Shown: positions 49,473-57,988 of the stretch, one piece after another | How the letters are laid out: each line of letters opens with the position of its first letter | How positions within the stretch are numbered: the first letter of the stretch is position 1 | Assembly: GCF_008905045.1 (NCBI RefSeq) | Contig: NZ_VWMY01000019.1 | Location: 93,430 to 157,429, forward strand | Length of the DNA stretch: 64,000 nucleotides | Direction: 5' to 3' | Origin: Streptomyces albicerus | Lineage (GTDB): Bacteria > Actinomycetota > Actinomycetes > Streptomycetales > Streptomycetaceae | Made by a program: the position numbers and the translations under genes | Notes under the pieces: model-generated | Seen by the model: only the letters and a program-made list of their open reading frames with translations | What the model was told of the DNA's origin: nothing | The model's database searches: none

Positions 49473-51209
49473 CTATCGCGCCGCCTCCTCGTTCGCCGCG
49501 CGGATGTCCGGAGTGGACGCCGGCGCGGGGACGAAGGGCAGGAGTCCGGCCAGCGCGAGGTGATCGCGGGCGCCCCGGATCGCCTCGGGAGTGGTGGCGT
49601 ACTCGCGGCCCTCCAGACGAAGGAGGTCGAGCGCGCCGACGGAGTCCAGGACCTGGCGCTGTCCGGGACGGATGCCGGAGGTCATGACGACGATGCCGCG
49701 CCGGTGGAGCTTCTGCACCGCGTCCTTGAGGACGAGCGCGCCAGTGGCGTCCATGGTGCTCACCCGGGACATGCGCAGGATCACGACCCGGACGTCGGCG
49801 ACCTCGCTCAGCTCCAGCAGGAAGCGGTGCGCGGCGGCGAAGAACAGCGGTCCGTCGATGCGGTACGCCACGATGTGCTCGGCGAGGAGCGCGTGTTCCT
49901 CGGCGCTGTGATCACCGCGGTCGAGCTCCACCTGGTCGAGGCGGGCCTGCTTGGCGACCGCGCGCAGCGCGAGGGCGCCCGCCACGACGAGACCGATGAT
50001 CACGGCGTAGACGAGGTCGAGGACGAGCGTGGCGACGGCGGTGAGGACGAGGATCACCGCGTCGGAACGGGTGGCCTTGACCATCGCCCGCAGCGCGCCG
50101 ACCTCGACCATCCGGATCGCGGTGGCCAGCAGCACGCCGGCCAGTGCGGCGAGCGGGATCCTCGACACGAGGGGCGCCGCCGCGAAGACGATCACCGCCA
50201 GAATCGCGGCGTGCGTGAGCGCCGCAAGGCGTGAGCCCGCGCCCGTGCGCACATTGACCGCGGTCCGGGCGATGGCGCCCGTCGCGGGCACCCCGCCGAA
50301 CAGCGGCGCCGCGATGTTGGCGAGCCCCTGTCCGAACAACTCCCGGTCGGGATCATGCTTCTGCCCCACTGTCATACCGTCCGCGACCGAGGCCGACAGC
50401 AGCGACTCGAGCGCCGCCAGCGCGGCCACCGCGACGGCGGGGGCGAGCAGCGAGCCGAGCGTGCCCGGGTCGAGGAAGCCGAGCGTCGGTGCGGACAGCC
50501 CGGACGGCAGATCGCCGATGGGCGTGGCCGCGTCCAGATCCGCGAGCTGCGCCACGATCGTGGCCGCGATGACGGCGAGGATGGAGAAGGGAATGGTCGG
50601 CCGCCACCGCGCCCCGACGAGCATGACCACGGCGACGGCGGCCGCGAACAGCAGAGCGGTCCAGTTCGGGTGGCCGGCGAACTCCTCGATCGCGCGCCAG
50701 GTGACCACCAGTACGCGGTCGCCCTCGGGCGCGGCGACGCCCAGCGCGTTCGGCACCTGCTGAAGTCCGATGACGCACGCGATGCCGAGGGTGAACCCCT
50801 CGACCACGGGCGCGGGCACGTACTGCATGTACTTGCCCGCCCTCAGCGCCGCCAGCGCGACGAGCATCAGGCCGGCCATCAGCCCGACGGTCAGTACGCC
50901 GGTCGACCCGTGCTGGGCGACGATCGGCACCAGGACCACGGTCATGGCCCCGGTCGGGCCCGACACCTGCAAGTTCGAACCGCCGAAGACCGCGGCAAGC
51001 GCACCGGCGACGACCGCGGTGGCGAGGCCCGTCTCCGCGCCGAGGCCGGAGGAGACACCGAAGCCCAGGGCGAGCGGCAGCGCGACGATTGCCACGGTGA
51101 GCCCGGCGAGCAGGTCCCGCCGTGGGGTACGTCCCATCTCCGTCAGGTCGGTGCGAGTGGGCAGCAGTGCGGTGAGCCGGGTCCGGACCCGGTCGAACCC
51201 CGATTTCAT
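49473..51209 (-). CDS. SulP-family anion transporter with STAS domain
   Basis: This 578-residue membrane protein has about twelve helices (residues 30-430), opening with D-L-L-A-G-L-T-V-A-I-V-A-L-P-L-A-L-G and Q-V-S-G-P-T-G-A-M-T-V-V, both characteristic of SulP. The cytoplasmic STAS domain (about 450-545) contains S-R-V-S-T-M-D-A-T-G. SulP proteins carry sulfate, bicarbonate or dicarboxylates. ATG 51209 overlaps the stop of the upstream ArsR gene by 4 bp (ATGA), so the transporter is co-transcribed with and probably controlled by that regulator. No sulfate-assimilation or carbonic-anhydrase gene is near. Confidence 0.93.
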   Translation of the reverse strand: MKSGFDRVRTRLTALLPTRTDLTEMGRTPRRDLLAGLTVAIVALPLALGFGVSSGLGAETGLATAVVAGALAAVFGGSNLQVSGPTGAMTVVLVPIVAQHGSTGVLTVGLMAGLMLVALAALRAGKYMQYVPAPVVEGFTLGIACVIGLQQVPNALGVAAPEGDRVLVVTWRAIEEFAGHPNWTALLFAAAVAVVMLVGARWRPTIPFSILAVIAATIVAQLADLDAATPIGDLPSGLSAPTLGFLDPGTLGSLLAPAVAVAALAALESLLSASVADGMTVGQKHDPDRELFGQGLANIAAPLFGGVPATGAIARTAVNVRTGAGSRLAALTHAAILAVIVFAAAPLVSRIPLAALAGVLLATAIRMVEVGALRAMVKATRSDAVILVLTAVATLVLDLVYAVIIGLVVAGALALRAVAKQARLDQVELDRGDHSAEEHALLAEHIVAYRIDGPLFFAAAHRFLLELSEVADVRVVILRMSRVSTMDATGALVLKDAVQKLHRRGIVVMTSGIRPGQRQVLDSVGALDLLRLEGREYATTPEAIRGARDHLALAGLLPFVPAPASTPDIRAANEEAAR

Positions 51210-51547
51210 CGCGCGGTTCCCTCGGCTTCCCGCAGTTCGGCCAGCAGCTCGTTCTGTCCGGACAGGACCTCGGTCAGGATGCGGCGGGCGGCTCGCAGGA
51301 GGTCCGCGACGTCGCCGCCGGCCAGCTCGTATATCACCGTCGAGCCGTCGCGCGTCGCGGTGACGATGCCCGAGCGGCGCAGCACCGCCAGCTGCTGCGA
51401 CAGACCGGAGGCTTCCGTCCGGGTCGCGGCCAGGAGGTCGCGCACCGGGGTCGGTCCGTCCTGCAGCAGCTCCAGGACCCTTATACGGACCGGATGCCCG
51501 AGCATGCGGAAGAAATCAGCCTTGGCCTGGTAGAGCGGAACCGACAC
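51206..51547 (-). CDS. ArsR-family regulator of the SulP operon
   Basis: This 113-residue protein starts at GTG 51547 (V-S-V-P-L-Y-Q); a GAGGGG lies close upstream. The frame is open upstream to 51661, but that part would read through the operator and is not family-like. L-G-H-P-V-R-I-R-V-L-E-L-L and G-L-S-Q-Q-L-A-V-L-R-R are the winged-helix segments. There is no cysteine. Over most of its length it matches the ArsR at 48897. It should bind the dyad at 51642-51665 and repress its own operon. Confidence 0.9.
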   Translation of the reverse strand: MSVPLYQAKADFFRMLGHPVRIRVLELLQDGPTPVRDLLAATRTEASGLSQQLAVLRRSGIVTATRDGSTVIYELAGGDVADLLRAARRILTEVLSGQNELLAELREAEGTAR

Positions 51548-51641
51548 GACCCCTCGACTTCCCACTTCGGACGCCCACCCCCGGGGCACGCGGAACGCCA
51601 CGCCCACGGCTACCTGCGGGCACGACGGAGTCAGCATCCAA

Positions 51642-51665
51642 TTAATTGCGAAGTTTTGCAATTAA
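51642..51665. promoter_or_regulatory. Perfect AT-rich operator dyad of the ArsR-SulP operon
   Basis: TTAATTGC (51642-51649) and GCAATTAA (51658-51665) form a perfect 8-bp dyad with an 8-bp spacer. It lies 95 bp before the ArsR start in one of the most AT-rich spots of the window, as is usual for ArsR operators. Confidence 0.75.
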
Positions 51666-51850
51666 GCATCTATCGAGACCGTCGCACAGCAGAGCCGGAA
51701 GTGGCCGGGCGTGTCGAAGTTATTGACGTGGCCACACCTGCATCCTACGGTCTGACCGGTTTACCGAACCATGTTCGATATCTCGATCAGCCATAGCGGG
51801 TGCGAGCGCACACGGGACACCGCTAGGCACCCCACGCCCGGGAGATCTCC

Positions 51851-53260
51851 ATGAGCCGCAGTCGCAGACCGAGCCACACCGCCCGCCGAGGAATCCACCC
51901 GCTCCTCGGTATGGCCATGGCGCTGATCCTCGCCCTGGCCGCCACCGTGACCGCGGGCACCCAGCCCGCCCGCGCCGCCGACTCCGCCTATGTGATGGGC
52001 TACTTCACCGAGTCCCCGAACGGCGCCGGCACCGACTACGGCCTGCACCTGGCCGTCAGCACCGACGCGCGCAACTGGACTCCGCTCAACCAGAACAACC
52101 CCGTGGTCACCCCGACGCAGGGCACGGGCGGTCTGCGCGACCCGTTCATCATGCGCAAGCAGGACGGCACCTTCGTGGTGATCGCCACCGACCTCAAGGG
52201 CACGGACTGGACCCAGCAGAACGAGTACATCCACGTCTGGGACTCGACCGACCTGCGCGGCTTCACCAACTACCGCCGGGTGAAGATGCACTCGATGGCC
52301 ACGCACAGCTGGGCCCCCGAGGCGTTCTGGGACGCGAGCCGCGGCCAGTACGGGATCATCTACTCGGCCGTCAACTCCAGCGGCCACAACGTGATCATGG
52401 TGAACTACACCACCGACTTCCGGACCGTCTCGTCGCCCCAGGTGTTCTTCGACCCCGGCTACGACGTGATCGACGGCAACATGACCACGAACGTGAACGG
52501 CGTCAACTACCTGTATTTCAAGGACAGTTCCAAGCAGACACTGGTCGGCGCCAGGTCCACGTCCCTGAACCCCGGAAGCTTCCGGCCCTTCAGCACCGCG
52601 GTCGCGCACGGCGGCACCGAGGCCCCGATCGTCGTCAAGTCCCCGACGTCGAACGGCTGGTTCCTGTGGGGCGACACGTACACCCCCAACGGCGTCTTCT
52701 ACGCCTGGCAGTCCGCCGACCTCGCCAGCGGCACCTGGGCCCCGGTCGACCAGCGCCAGTACACCCAGCCGGTGAACTCCAAGCACGGCACGATCGAGGA
52801 GATCACGACAGCGGAGTACGACAACCTCCTGGCCCGCTACGGTTCGCCGTCGTGGAACCGGCTGAAGTCCTACAACTTCCCCGACCGGTACGTACGGCAC
52901 GCGAACTACGCCGGCCGCATCGACCCGTACCCGTTCGACCCGTACACCGACGCGCAGTGGAAGCTCGTGCCCGGCCTGGCCGACGGTTCCGGGGTCTCCT
53001 TCCAGTCGGTCAACAACCCGACCCGCTACCTGCGGCACAAGAACTACCAGCTTGTCCTGGAGCCCGACGACGGCACGACGACGTTCGACCAGGACGCCAC
53101 GTTCTACCGGACGGCGGGCCTGGCGGACTCCTCCTGGTCGTCCTTCCGCTCGTACAACTTCCCGGACCGCTACATCAGGCACTCGGGATACGTCCTGCGC
53201 ATCGATCCGGTTTCGACCGCCACCGACAGGTCCGACGCCACGTTCCTGGTCGGCCGCTGA
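51851..53260 (+). CDS. GH43 arabinosidase/xylosidase-like enzyme with AbfB (CBM42) domain
   Basis: This 469-residue secreted protein starts at ATG 51851 behind GGGAG and has a signal peptide (1-43). The GH43 propeller (about 45-325) includes A-Y-V-M-G-Y-F-T-E-S, L-R-D-P-F-I-M-R-K (with a probable catalytic Asp), S-W-A-P-E-A-F-W-D and V-I-D-G-N-M-T. Residues 335-467 are an AbfB beta-trefoil with repeated S-Y-N-F-P-D-R-Y-V/I-R-H motifs that binds arabinose side chains. It probably trims arabinan or arabinoxylan. The following PL9 gene is 109 bp away beyond a hairpin. Confidence 0.9.
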   Translation: MSRSRRPSHTARRGIHPLLGMAMALILALAATVTAGTQPARAADSAYVMGYFTESPNGAGTDYGLHLAVSTDARNWTPLNQNNPVVTPTQGTGGLRDPFIMRKQDGTFVVIATDLKGTDWTQQNEYIHVWDSTDLRGFTNYRRVKMHSMATHSWAPEAFWDASRGQYGIIYSAVNSSGHNVIMVNYTTDFRTVSSPQVFFDPGYDVIDGNMTTNVNGVNYLYFKDSSKQTLVGARSTSLNPGSFRPFSTAVAHGGTEAPIVVKSPTSNGWFLWGDTYTPNGVFYAWQSADLASGTWAPVDQRQYTQPVNSKHGTIEEITTAEYDNLLARYGSPSWNRLKSYNFPDRYVRHANYAGRIDPYPFDPYTDAQWKLVPGLADGSGVSFQSVNNPTRYLRHKNYQLVLEPDDGTTTFDQDATFYRTAGLADSSWSSFRSYNFPDRYIRHSGYVLRIDPVSTATDRSDATFLVGR

Positions 53261-53292
53261 GCCCTCGGCCCGACGCCGCCCCGCGCGGGTCC

Positions 53293-53322
53293 GCCCACCC
53301 CGGCAACCAACCCGGGGTGGGC
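53293..53322 (+). terminator. Hairpin after the first GH43-AbfB gene
   Basis: GCCCACCCCGG (53293-53303) pairs with CCGGGGTGGGC (53312-53322) around 8 bases, 33 bp past the stop codon. Confidence 0.75.
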
Positions 53323-53369
53323 GACCACTGACCCGCGACACCATTCGGATCGGCAACCAAGGAGGCCTC

Positions 53370-54569
53370 GTGCGCATCGCGGGCATGCTCACTGGGACAG
53401 CACTGAGTGCCGTGTTGACGACGATGGCGATACCGACGCCGGCGGCCGCCGCGTCGACCATCGTCGTCGCCGTCAACGGGAACGACTCCGCCGCCGGCAC
53501 GCTCGAACAACCACTGCGGACCATCCAGAAGGCCGTCGACAAGGCGAAGCCGGGTGACGCCATCGTCGTGCGGGGCGGTACCTACGCCCTGACCGACAAC
53601 ATCACCATCACCACCTCGGGAACGGCGTCGCAACCGATCTCCCTCGGCGCGTACCAGGGCGAGCGGGTCGTCATCGACGGCGAGAAGCTGCCCGCCAGCC
53701 ACACGCCCGTCGGCGGCAGCATCCCGCGCGCCGAGCGCGGCGCGATCCACCAGGAGGCTTCCTACTGGAAGGTCTCCGGGCTCGAGATCGTCAACGGGCC
53801 GTACGGGTACTACTGCGACAGCTGCAACAACAACGTGTTCTCCCGTCTGACCACGCACGACAACTACGAGTCCGGCTTCCAGCTCCAGGGCGCCTCGAGC
53901 AGCAACCAGATCCTGAACCTGGACAGTTACGGAAACCGCGACCCGCGCAAGAACGGTGAGAGCGCGGACGGTCTCGCCATCAAGGAAGGCAGCGGGAGCG
54001 GCAACGTCGTGCGGGGCGCACGGCTGTGGAACAACGTCGACGACGGCTACGACGCCTGGAAGTTCACCTCGCCGATCCTCGTCGAGAACACGATCGCGTA
54101 CGGCAACGGCTTCAACCGCTGGAACTTCCCGGACTTCGCGGGCGACGGCAACGGCTTCAAGCTGGGCGGCGGAAGCCCGGCCCCGGCGGTGGCCCACACC
54201 CTGCGCAACTCGGTCGCGTATCGGAACGCGGCGCACGGTGTCACCGACAACCACAATCCGGGTGCCCTGGCACTGAGCCGCAACACCACGTTCCGCAACA
54301 CGGGCACGGGCTTCGACGCCGACGGCTCGGGCGGAAGGGCCGTCCTCACCGGCAACCTCTCCATCACGGACGCACGGCCCGCCGCTCTCGGCTCCGGCTC
54401 CACATCCAAGGGCAACTCGTGGGATCTGGGCGGTAGTTGGGGCGATTCCTCTGTCGTGAGTACGAACACGGGCGCCATTACCGGGCCTCGTACGTCCGAC
54501 GGCTCCCTGCCGCCGGCCCGGGACTTCCTCGTGCCCAAGGACGGCACGGCCATCGGAGCCCGCTTCTGA
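53370..54569 (+). CDS. PL9-type pectate lyase
   Basis: This 399-residue secreted beta-helix protein starts at GTG 53370, six bases after GGAGG. The signal peptide ends near residue 26 (A-A-A-A-S). It continues V-V-A-V-N-G-N-D-S-A-A-G-T, with W-K-V-S-G-L-E-I-V-N-G, E-S-A-D-G-L-A-I-K, W-N-N-V-D-D-G-Y-D-A-W and G-N-G-F-K-L-G-G. These last three segments carry the calcium and catalytic-lysine region of PL9 lyases such as Pel9A. It cuts homogalacturonan by beta-elimination. It is a paralogue of the gene at 34631 and sits between two GH43-AbfB genes. Confidence 0.88.
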   Translation: MRIAGMLTGTALSAVLTTMAIPTPAAAASTIVVAVNGNDSAAGTLEQPLRTIQKAVDKAKPGDAIVVRGGTYALTDNITITTSGTASQPISLGAYQGERVVIDGEKLPASHTPVGGSIPRAERGAIHQEASYWKVSGLEIVNGPYGYYCDSCNNNVFSRLTTHDNYESGFQLQGASSSNQILNLDSYGNRDPRKNGESADGLAIKEGSGSGNVVRGARLWNNVDDGYDAWKFTSPILVENTIAYGNGFNRWNFPDFAGDGNGFKLGGGSPAPAVAHTLRNSVAYRNAAHGVTDNHNPGALALSRNTTFRNTGTGFDADGSGGRAVLTGNLSITDARPAALGSGSTSKGNSWDLGGSWGDSSVVSTNTGAITGPRTSDGSLPPARDFLVPKDGTAIGARF

Positions 54570-54573
54570 ACGC

Positions 54574-54612
54574 CCCTTGGGCCCCGGGACGGACGACCCC
54601 GGGGCCCAAGGG
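54574..54612 (+). terminator. Hairpin after the PL9 gene, 15-bp perfect stem
   Basis: CCCTTGGGCCCCGGG (54574-54588) pairs with CCCGGGGCCCAAGGG (54598-54612) around a 9-base loop, right after the stop codon. Confidence 0.85.
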
Positions 54613-54661
54613 ACTGGCACCACCAGCACCACCAGCGCAGTCGGAACAAGGAGAGCCGCAC

Positions 54662-56098
54662 ATGATCACGCCAGACAGCCCCTACAGACCCGCCATCACC
54701 CCGGACGCGACCGGTGCCTCCCGGCCCTTCGCGCCCTCGCGTCGAAGCCTGTTGCGGGCGATGGCCGCCCTGCCCGCCTCGGCGCTCGTCGTGGGTGGAC
54801 TGCCCGGCCTGCTCGGGACAGCGGCCGCGGCAGCACCGCCCCGCGGCTCCGCCACCCGCTACACCATCGTGCCGTTCCTCAACAGCAACGACGGCACCGT
54901 GAACGTCTACCAGTCCGACGACGCGACGGACTTCCGGCTCCTCAGGGCGTCCGCGTACACACCGCCGGCGGGCCGGATCCGGGACGCCAGCGTCATCAAG
55001 CACACCGACGGCTACTACTACATCACCTACACCACGCACACCTGGCAGGACACCAGCACGACCATCGGCTTCGCCCGCAGCTCGGACCGGACCAACTGGA
55101 CGTTCCTGTACGACTACACCGTCCCCATCGCGAACCTGTCGCGCGCCTGGGCGCCGGAGTTCTTCGTCGACAGCGACGGCAGCGTCAACATCCTCGTGTC
55201 CTGCTCGACCACCAACGATGAGTGGATCTTCACTCCGTATCTGCTCAGGGCCACCAACTCCGCGCTCACCGCGTGGAGTTCACCGGTGGCACTGTCCGGC
55301 ATCGGCGCCAACCACATCGACACTTTCGTCGTGAAGATCGGCTCGACGTACCACGCCTTCACGAAGAACGAGACGTCGAAGTACATCGAGTACGCCACGG
55401 CCACCGCGCTCGCCGGCCCGTACACCATCCGCAGGACCGGGAACTGGGCGGGCTGGGGCGGCACGCGCGAAGGCGCCGCGCTGGTGCAGCTCGACAACGG
55501 CGCATGGCGGATCTTCTTCGACGGATACGGCGACGGCAGCTACTACTACAGCGACAGCTACGACACGTTCGCCACGTGGAGCGCGCCCAAGAAGCTGCCG
55601 GGCATCTCCGGCACCGCGCGCCACTTCACCGTGATCAAGGAGACGGTGTCCGGCGGGGTGACCCTGCCGACCGGCGTCACCCGCTTCCTCCGCTCCGGCA
55701 ACTTCACCACCCGCTACTGGCAGGAGCAGTCGGCCCTGCTCAACCTGCCCGTGGTGACCAGCTCCAGCACGACCGCGGAGAAGCAGGCGTCAACGTTCAC
55801 CATCGTGGCGGGCCTCGCCGACGGGAACGGCTACTCGTTCCGGAACGCGGCCGGCAACTACCTGCGCCACTGGGACTTCCGGGCCCGCTTCGACGCGAAC
55901 GACGGCTCGTCGACGTTCGCCAGGGACGCGACGTACATCGCCCGGACAGGTACGGCAAGTGGCTCCGTGCGCCTCGAGTCGTACAACTACCCCGGCTACT
56001 ACCTGCGCCATTACAACTACCAGCTCCGCGTGGACCCGTCGGACGGCACCGACCTGTTCCGGCAGGACAGTTCGTTCGTGGCCGTGAACCCGCTCTGA
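54662..56098 (+). CDS. GH43-like enzyme with AbfB (CBM42) domain
   Basis: This 478-residue secreted protein starts at ATG 54662 behind AGGAGAG. A long leader has the twin-arginine motif S-R-R-S-L-L-R (about residues 26-32) and a cleavage zone near residue 58. The GH43-type propeller (about 65-340) shows I-R-D-A-S-V-I-K-H, R-A-W-A-P-E-F-F-V-D and G-G-T-R-E-G-A-A-L. The AbfB trefoil (about 345-475) has N-Y-L-R-H-W-D-F and Y-Y-L-R-H-Y-N-Y repeats. It probably acts on arabinan side chains together with the first enzyme. It is the last gene of this set. Confidence 0.86.
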   Translation: MITPDSPYRPAITPDATGASRPFAPSRRSLLRAMAALPASALVVGGLPGLLGTAAAAAPPRGSATRYTIVPFLNSNDGTVNVYQSDDATDFRLLRASAYTPPAGRIRDASVIKHTDGYYYITYTTHTWQDTSTTIGFARSSDRTNWTFLYDYTVPIANLSRAWAPEFFVDSDGSVNILVSCSTTNDEWIFTPYLLRATNSALTAWSSPVALSGIGANHIDTFVVKIGSTYHAFTKNETSKYIEYATATALAGPYTIRRTGNWAGWGGTREGAALVQLDNGAWRIFFDGYGDGSYYYSDSYDTFATWSAPKKLPGISGTARHFTVIKETVSGGVTLPTGVTRFLRSGNFTTRYWQEQSALLNLPVVTSSSTTAEKQASTFTIVAGLADGNGYSFRNAAGNYLRHWDFRARFDANDGSSTFARDATYIARTGTASGSVRLESYNYPGYYLRHYNYQLRVDPSDGTDLFRQDSSFVAVNPL

Positions 56099-56199
56099 CC
56101 TTCGCGGCAACCTTGGCTGACGGGAGCCGTTGCACATCGGCTGCACACTTGTGGCGGCCAGCTGTGGAGCGGTGGCCGCTTGCCTGACGAGTTCCGAGA

Positions 56200-56716
56200 T
56201 CATGACTTCCTCCTGCTCTTCTGGCCAGTGACGGCTGAACCTGGTGCACGTTCCCTTCGTGCACCAGGTCGGTGGTCACGCGCGAGGTCGGCGTGACGTC
56301 TCTTCCGCTGTGAACGCGGTATCAAGGCCGCCTCAGGCAAACCGGGAGGCGCCGGGATGCCGTACAACTCCTCGAAGGAAGCCGGTGCGTTCTCCCAGTC
56401 CACTTCCAGAGCGAAGCCGTACGTATCCAGCGTCTCGGCGAGCGTGCCGTGCCTCATCCGCGCCTGAACGCTCCGGGGCGGAACCCCAGCAGCGATCAAG
56501 ACAGCGTCCATGAAGTCCCGCAGGTCCGGGAGTCCAACCGCTCCTCCTGCGATGACGCAGTGCACGAGCAGACGGTGGCGCCGTCCGCAGCTCCATGTGC
56601 GCCGCGTATTTCTCCACGAGGAATGACCCCATGGGGATCACTGAGTAGCTGTGCGCGGTCTTCAGAGGCACTGCCTTACCGCGCTGCCGCTGCTCCGACA
56701 CCTCCAGCTTCTTCAA
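56200..56716 (-). pseudogene. Broken tyrosine-recombinase integrase
   Basis: Two minus-strand frames carry pieces of a phage/plasmid-type integrase. From 56716 to about 56590 one gives A-V-P-L-K-T-A-H-S-Y-S-V-I-P-M, the usual K-T-x-x-S-x-R-x-I-P segment. From about 56530 to 56340 the other gives L-I-A-A-G-V-P-P-R-S-V-Q-A-R-M-R-H-G-T and then E-T-L-D-T-Y-G-F, the region of the catalytic His and Tyr. The R-H-x-x-A/R box itself is replaced (L-R-D-F-M), and the frame is shifted. It is a relic of an integrated element. No tRNA or att site was recognised. Confidence 0.7.
56239..56269. terminator. Hairpin between the GH43 gene and the integrase relic
   Basis: ACCTGGTGCAC (56239-56249) pairs with GTGCACCAGGT (56259-56269) around 9 bases. 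It may end the integrase transcript. Confidence 0.55.
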
Positions 56717-56734
56717 GCGGCACTCGCTGTGAGA

Positions 56735-57934
56735 TCAGCGCAGGTCGCGGAAGAACTCCCTGACGTCGCGGGTCAGCAGGTCGGGGGCCTCCAGGGCCGC
56801 GAAGTGTCCGCCGCGGTCGAACTCGCTCCAGCGGACGACGTTGTTGGCTTCTTCGGCCCAGTGCCGGATCGCCGTGTCACCGGCGAAGTTCGCCACCGCG
56901 GTGGGCACTCCAGAACGCGTGAGGGGGAACCACCCGGCCTGGGCGTACTTGCCTCCCTCGTAGTACATCCGGGCTGCCGACCCTGCTGTCGCGGTCAGCC
57001 AGTACAGCATCACGTTGGTGAGCAGGGTGTCCCGGTCGACCGCGTCTTCGGGCAGCTCGGCGGAGGGGTTGGACCACTCCTTGAACTTCTCGATGATCCA
57101 GGCGAGCTGGCCGGCCGGCGAGTCGGTCAGGCCGTACGCGACGGTCTGCGGACGCGTCAACTGGATCGCCATATAGCCGGAGCCGACAGCGGCGAACATG
57201 CCGATCGCCTCAAGGCGCTGCCGCTCCTGGTCCGTCAGCTTGGCCACCACATCCTCCGGCGCGGGGCCCATCGGCTGGAAGCCGACGTTGGCGGCGTTCA
57301 CGTGGATCCCGATGACCGACTCGGGCGCGACCCGGCCGATCTCCGGCGTGATCAACGCGCCCATGTCGCCGCCCTGGGCGGCGAAACGCTCGTAGCCGAG
57401 GCGGTGCATCAGCTCCACCCACGCCCGGGCCACCCGGTTCGGATTCCAGCCCGCCTCGCGGGTGGGACCGGAGAAGCCGAAGCCGGGAACGGACGGGATG
57501 ACCAGGTGGAAGGCGTCGGCCGCATCGCCGCCGTGAGCGCGCGAGTCGCTCAGCGGGCCGATCACGCCGAGGAACTCCACGATCGAGCCCGGCCAGCCGT
57601 GGGTGAGGATCAGCGGCGCCGCGTCCGGCTCGGGCGAGCGCACGTGCAGGAAGTGCACCTGGGTGCCGTCTATCTCCGTCACGAACTGCGGGAACTCATT
57701 CAGTGCGGCCTCGTGCTCGCGCCAGTCGTAGCCATTGCGCCAGTAGTCGACCAGCTCGGCCAGGTACCCGGTCGGGACACCGAGGTCCCAGCCGGCGCCG
57801 GGCAGCTCGTCCGGGAAGCGGACCCTGGCCAGGCGCTCATTCAGATCGTCGAGGTCGGCCTGCGGGATCTCGATCCGGAACGGACGGATCTCGGTCTTGG
57901 TGTCAGCGGTGTTGTTGTTCGTCATGCCCTCCAT
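56735..57934 (-). CDS. Epoxide hydrolase (microsomal type, EHN domain)
   Basis: This 399-residue enzyme starts at ATG 57934. The N-terminal EHN domain (about 15-115: P-F-R-I-E-I-P-Q-A-D-L-D-D-L, and W-R-x(2)-Y-D-W-R near residue 68) is followed by the alpha/beta-hydrolase core. H-G-W-P-G-S gives the oxyanion region, Asp190 in G-G-D-M-G is the expected nucleophile, and G-G-H-F-A-A-L-E near residue 380 carries the catalytic histidine. It opens epoxides to diols. It is divergent from a WYL regulator gene with a perfect dyad between them. Confidence 0.93.
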   Translation of the reverse strand: MEGMTNNNTADTKTEIRPFRIEIPQADLDDLNERLARVRFPDELPGAGWDLGVPTGYLAELVDYWRNGYDWREHEAALNEFPQFVTEIDGTQVHFLHVRSPEPDAAPLILTHGWPGSIVEFLGVIGPLSDSRAHGGDAADAFHLVIPSVPGFGFSGPTREAGWNPNRVARAWVELMHRLGYERFAAQGGDMGALITPEIGRVAPESVIGIHVNAANVGFQPMGPAPEDVVAKLTDQERQRLEAIGMFAAVGSGYMAIQLTRPQTVAYGLTDSPAGQLAWIIEKFKEWSNPSAELPEDAVDRDTLLTNVMLYWLTATAGSAARMYYEGGKYAQAGWFPLTRSGVPTAVANFAGDTAIRHWAEEANNVVRWSEFDRGGHFAALEAPDLLTRDVREFFRDLR

Positions 57935-57939
57935 GACAT

Positions 57940-57974
57940 CCCCTATTGCGGAAGGATCCATTCCGCAATAGGGG
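57940..57974. promoter_or_regulatory. Perfect 14-bp operator dyad
   Basis: CCCCTATTGCGGAA (57940-57953) and TTCCGCAATAGGGG (57961-57974) are perfect inverted repeats with a 7-bp spacer. The dyad fills most of the gap between the epoxide hydrolase and WYL-regulator starts, so it can control both genes. Confidence 0.85.
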
Positions 57975-57988
57975 TAAAGTAACGCAAT

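Noticed and set aside
56100..56240. Search for a tRNA gene or attachment site next to the integrase relic
   Set aside because: No cloverleaf or direct repeat of an att type was found.
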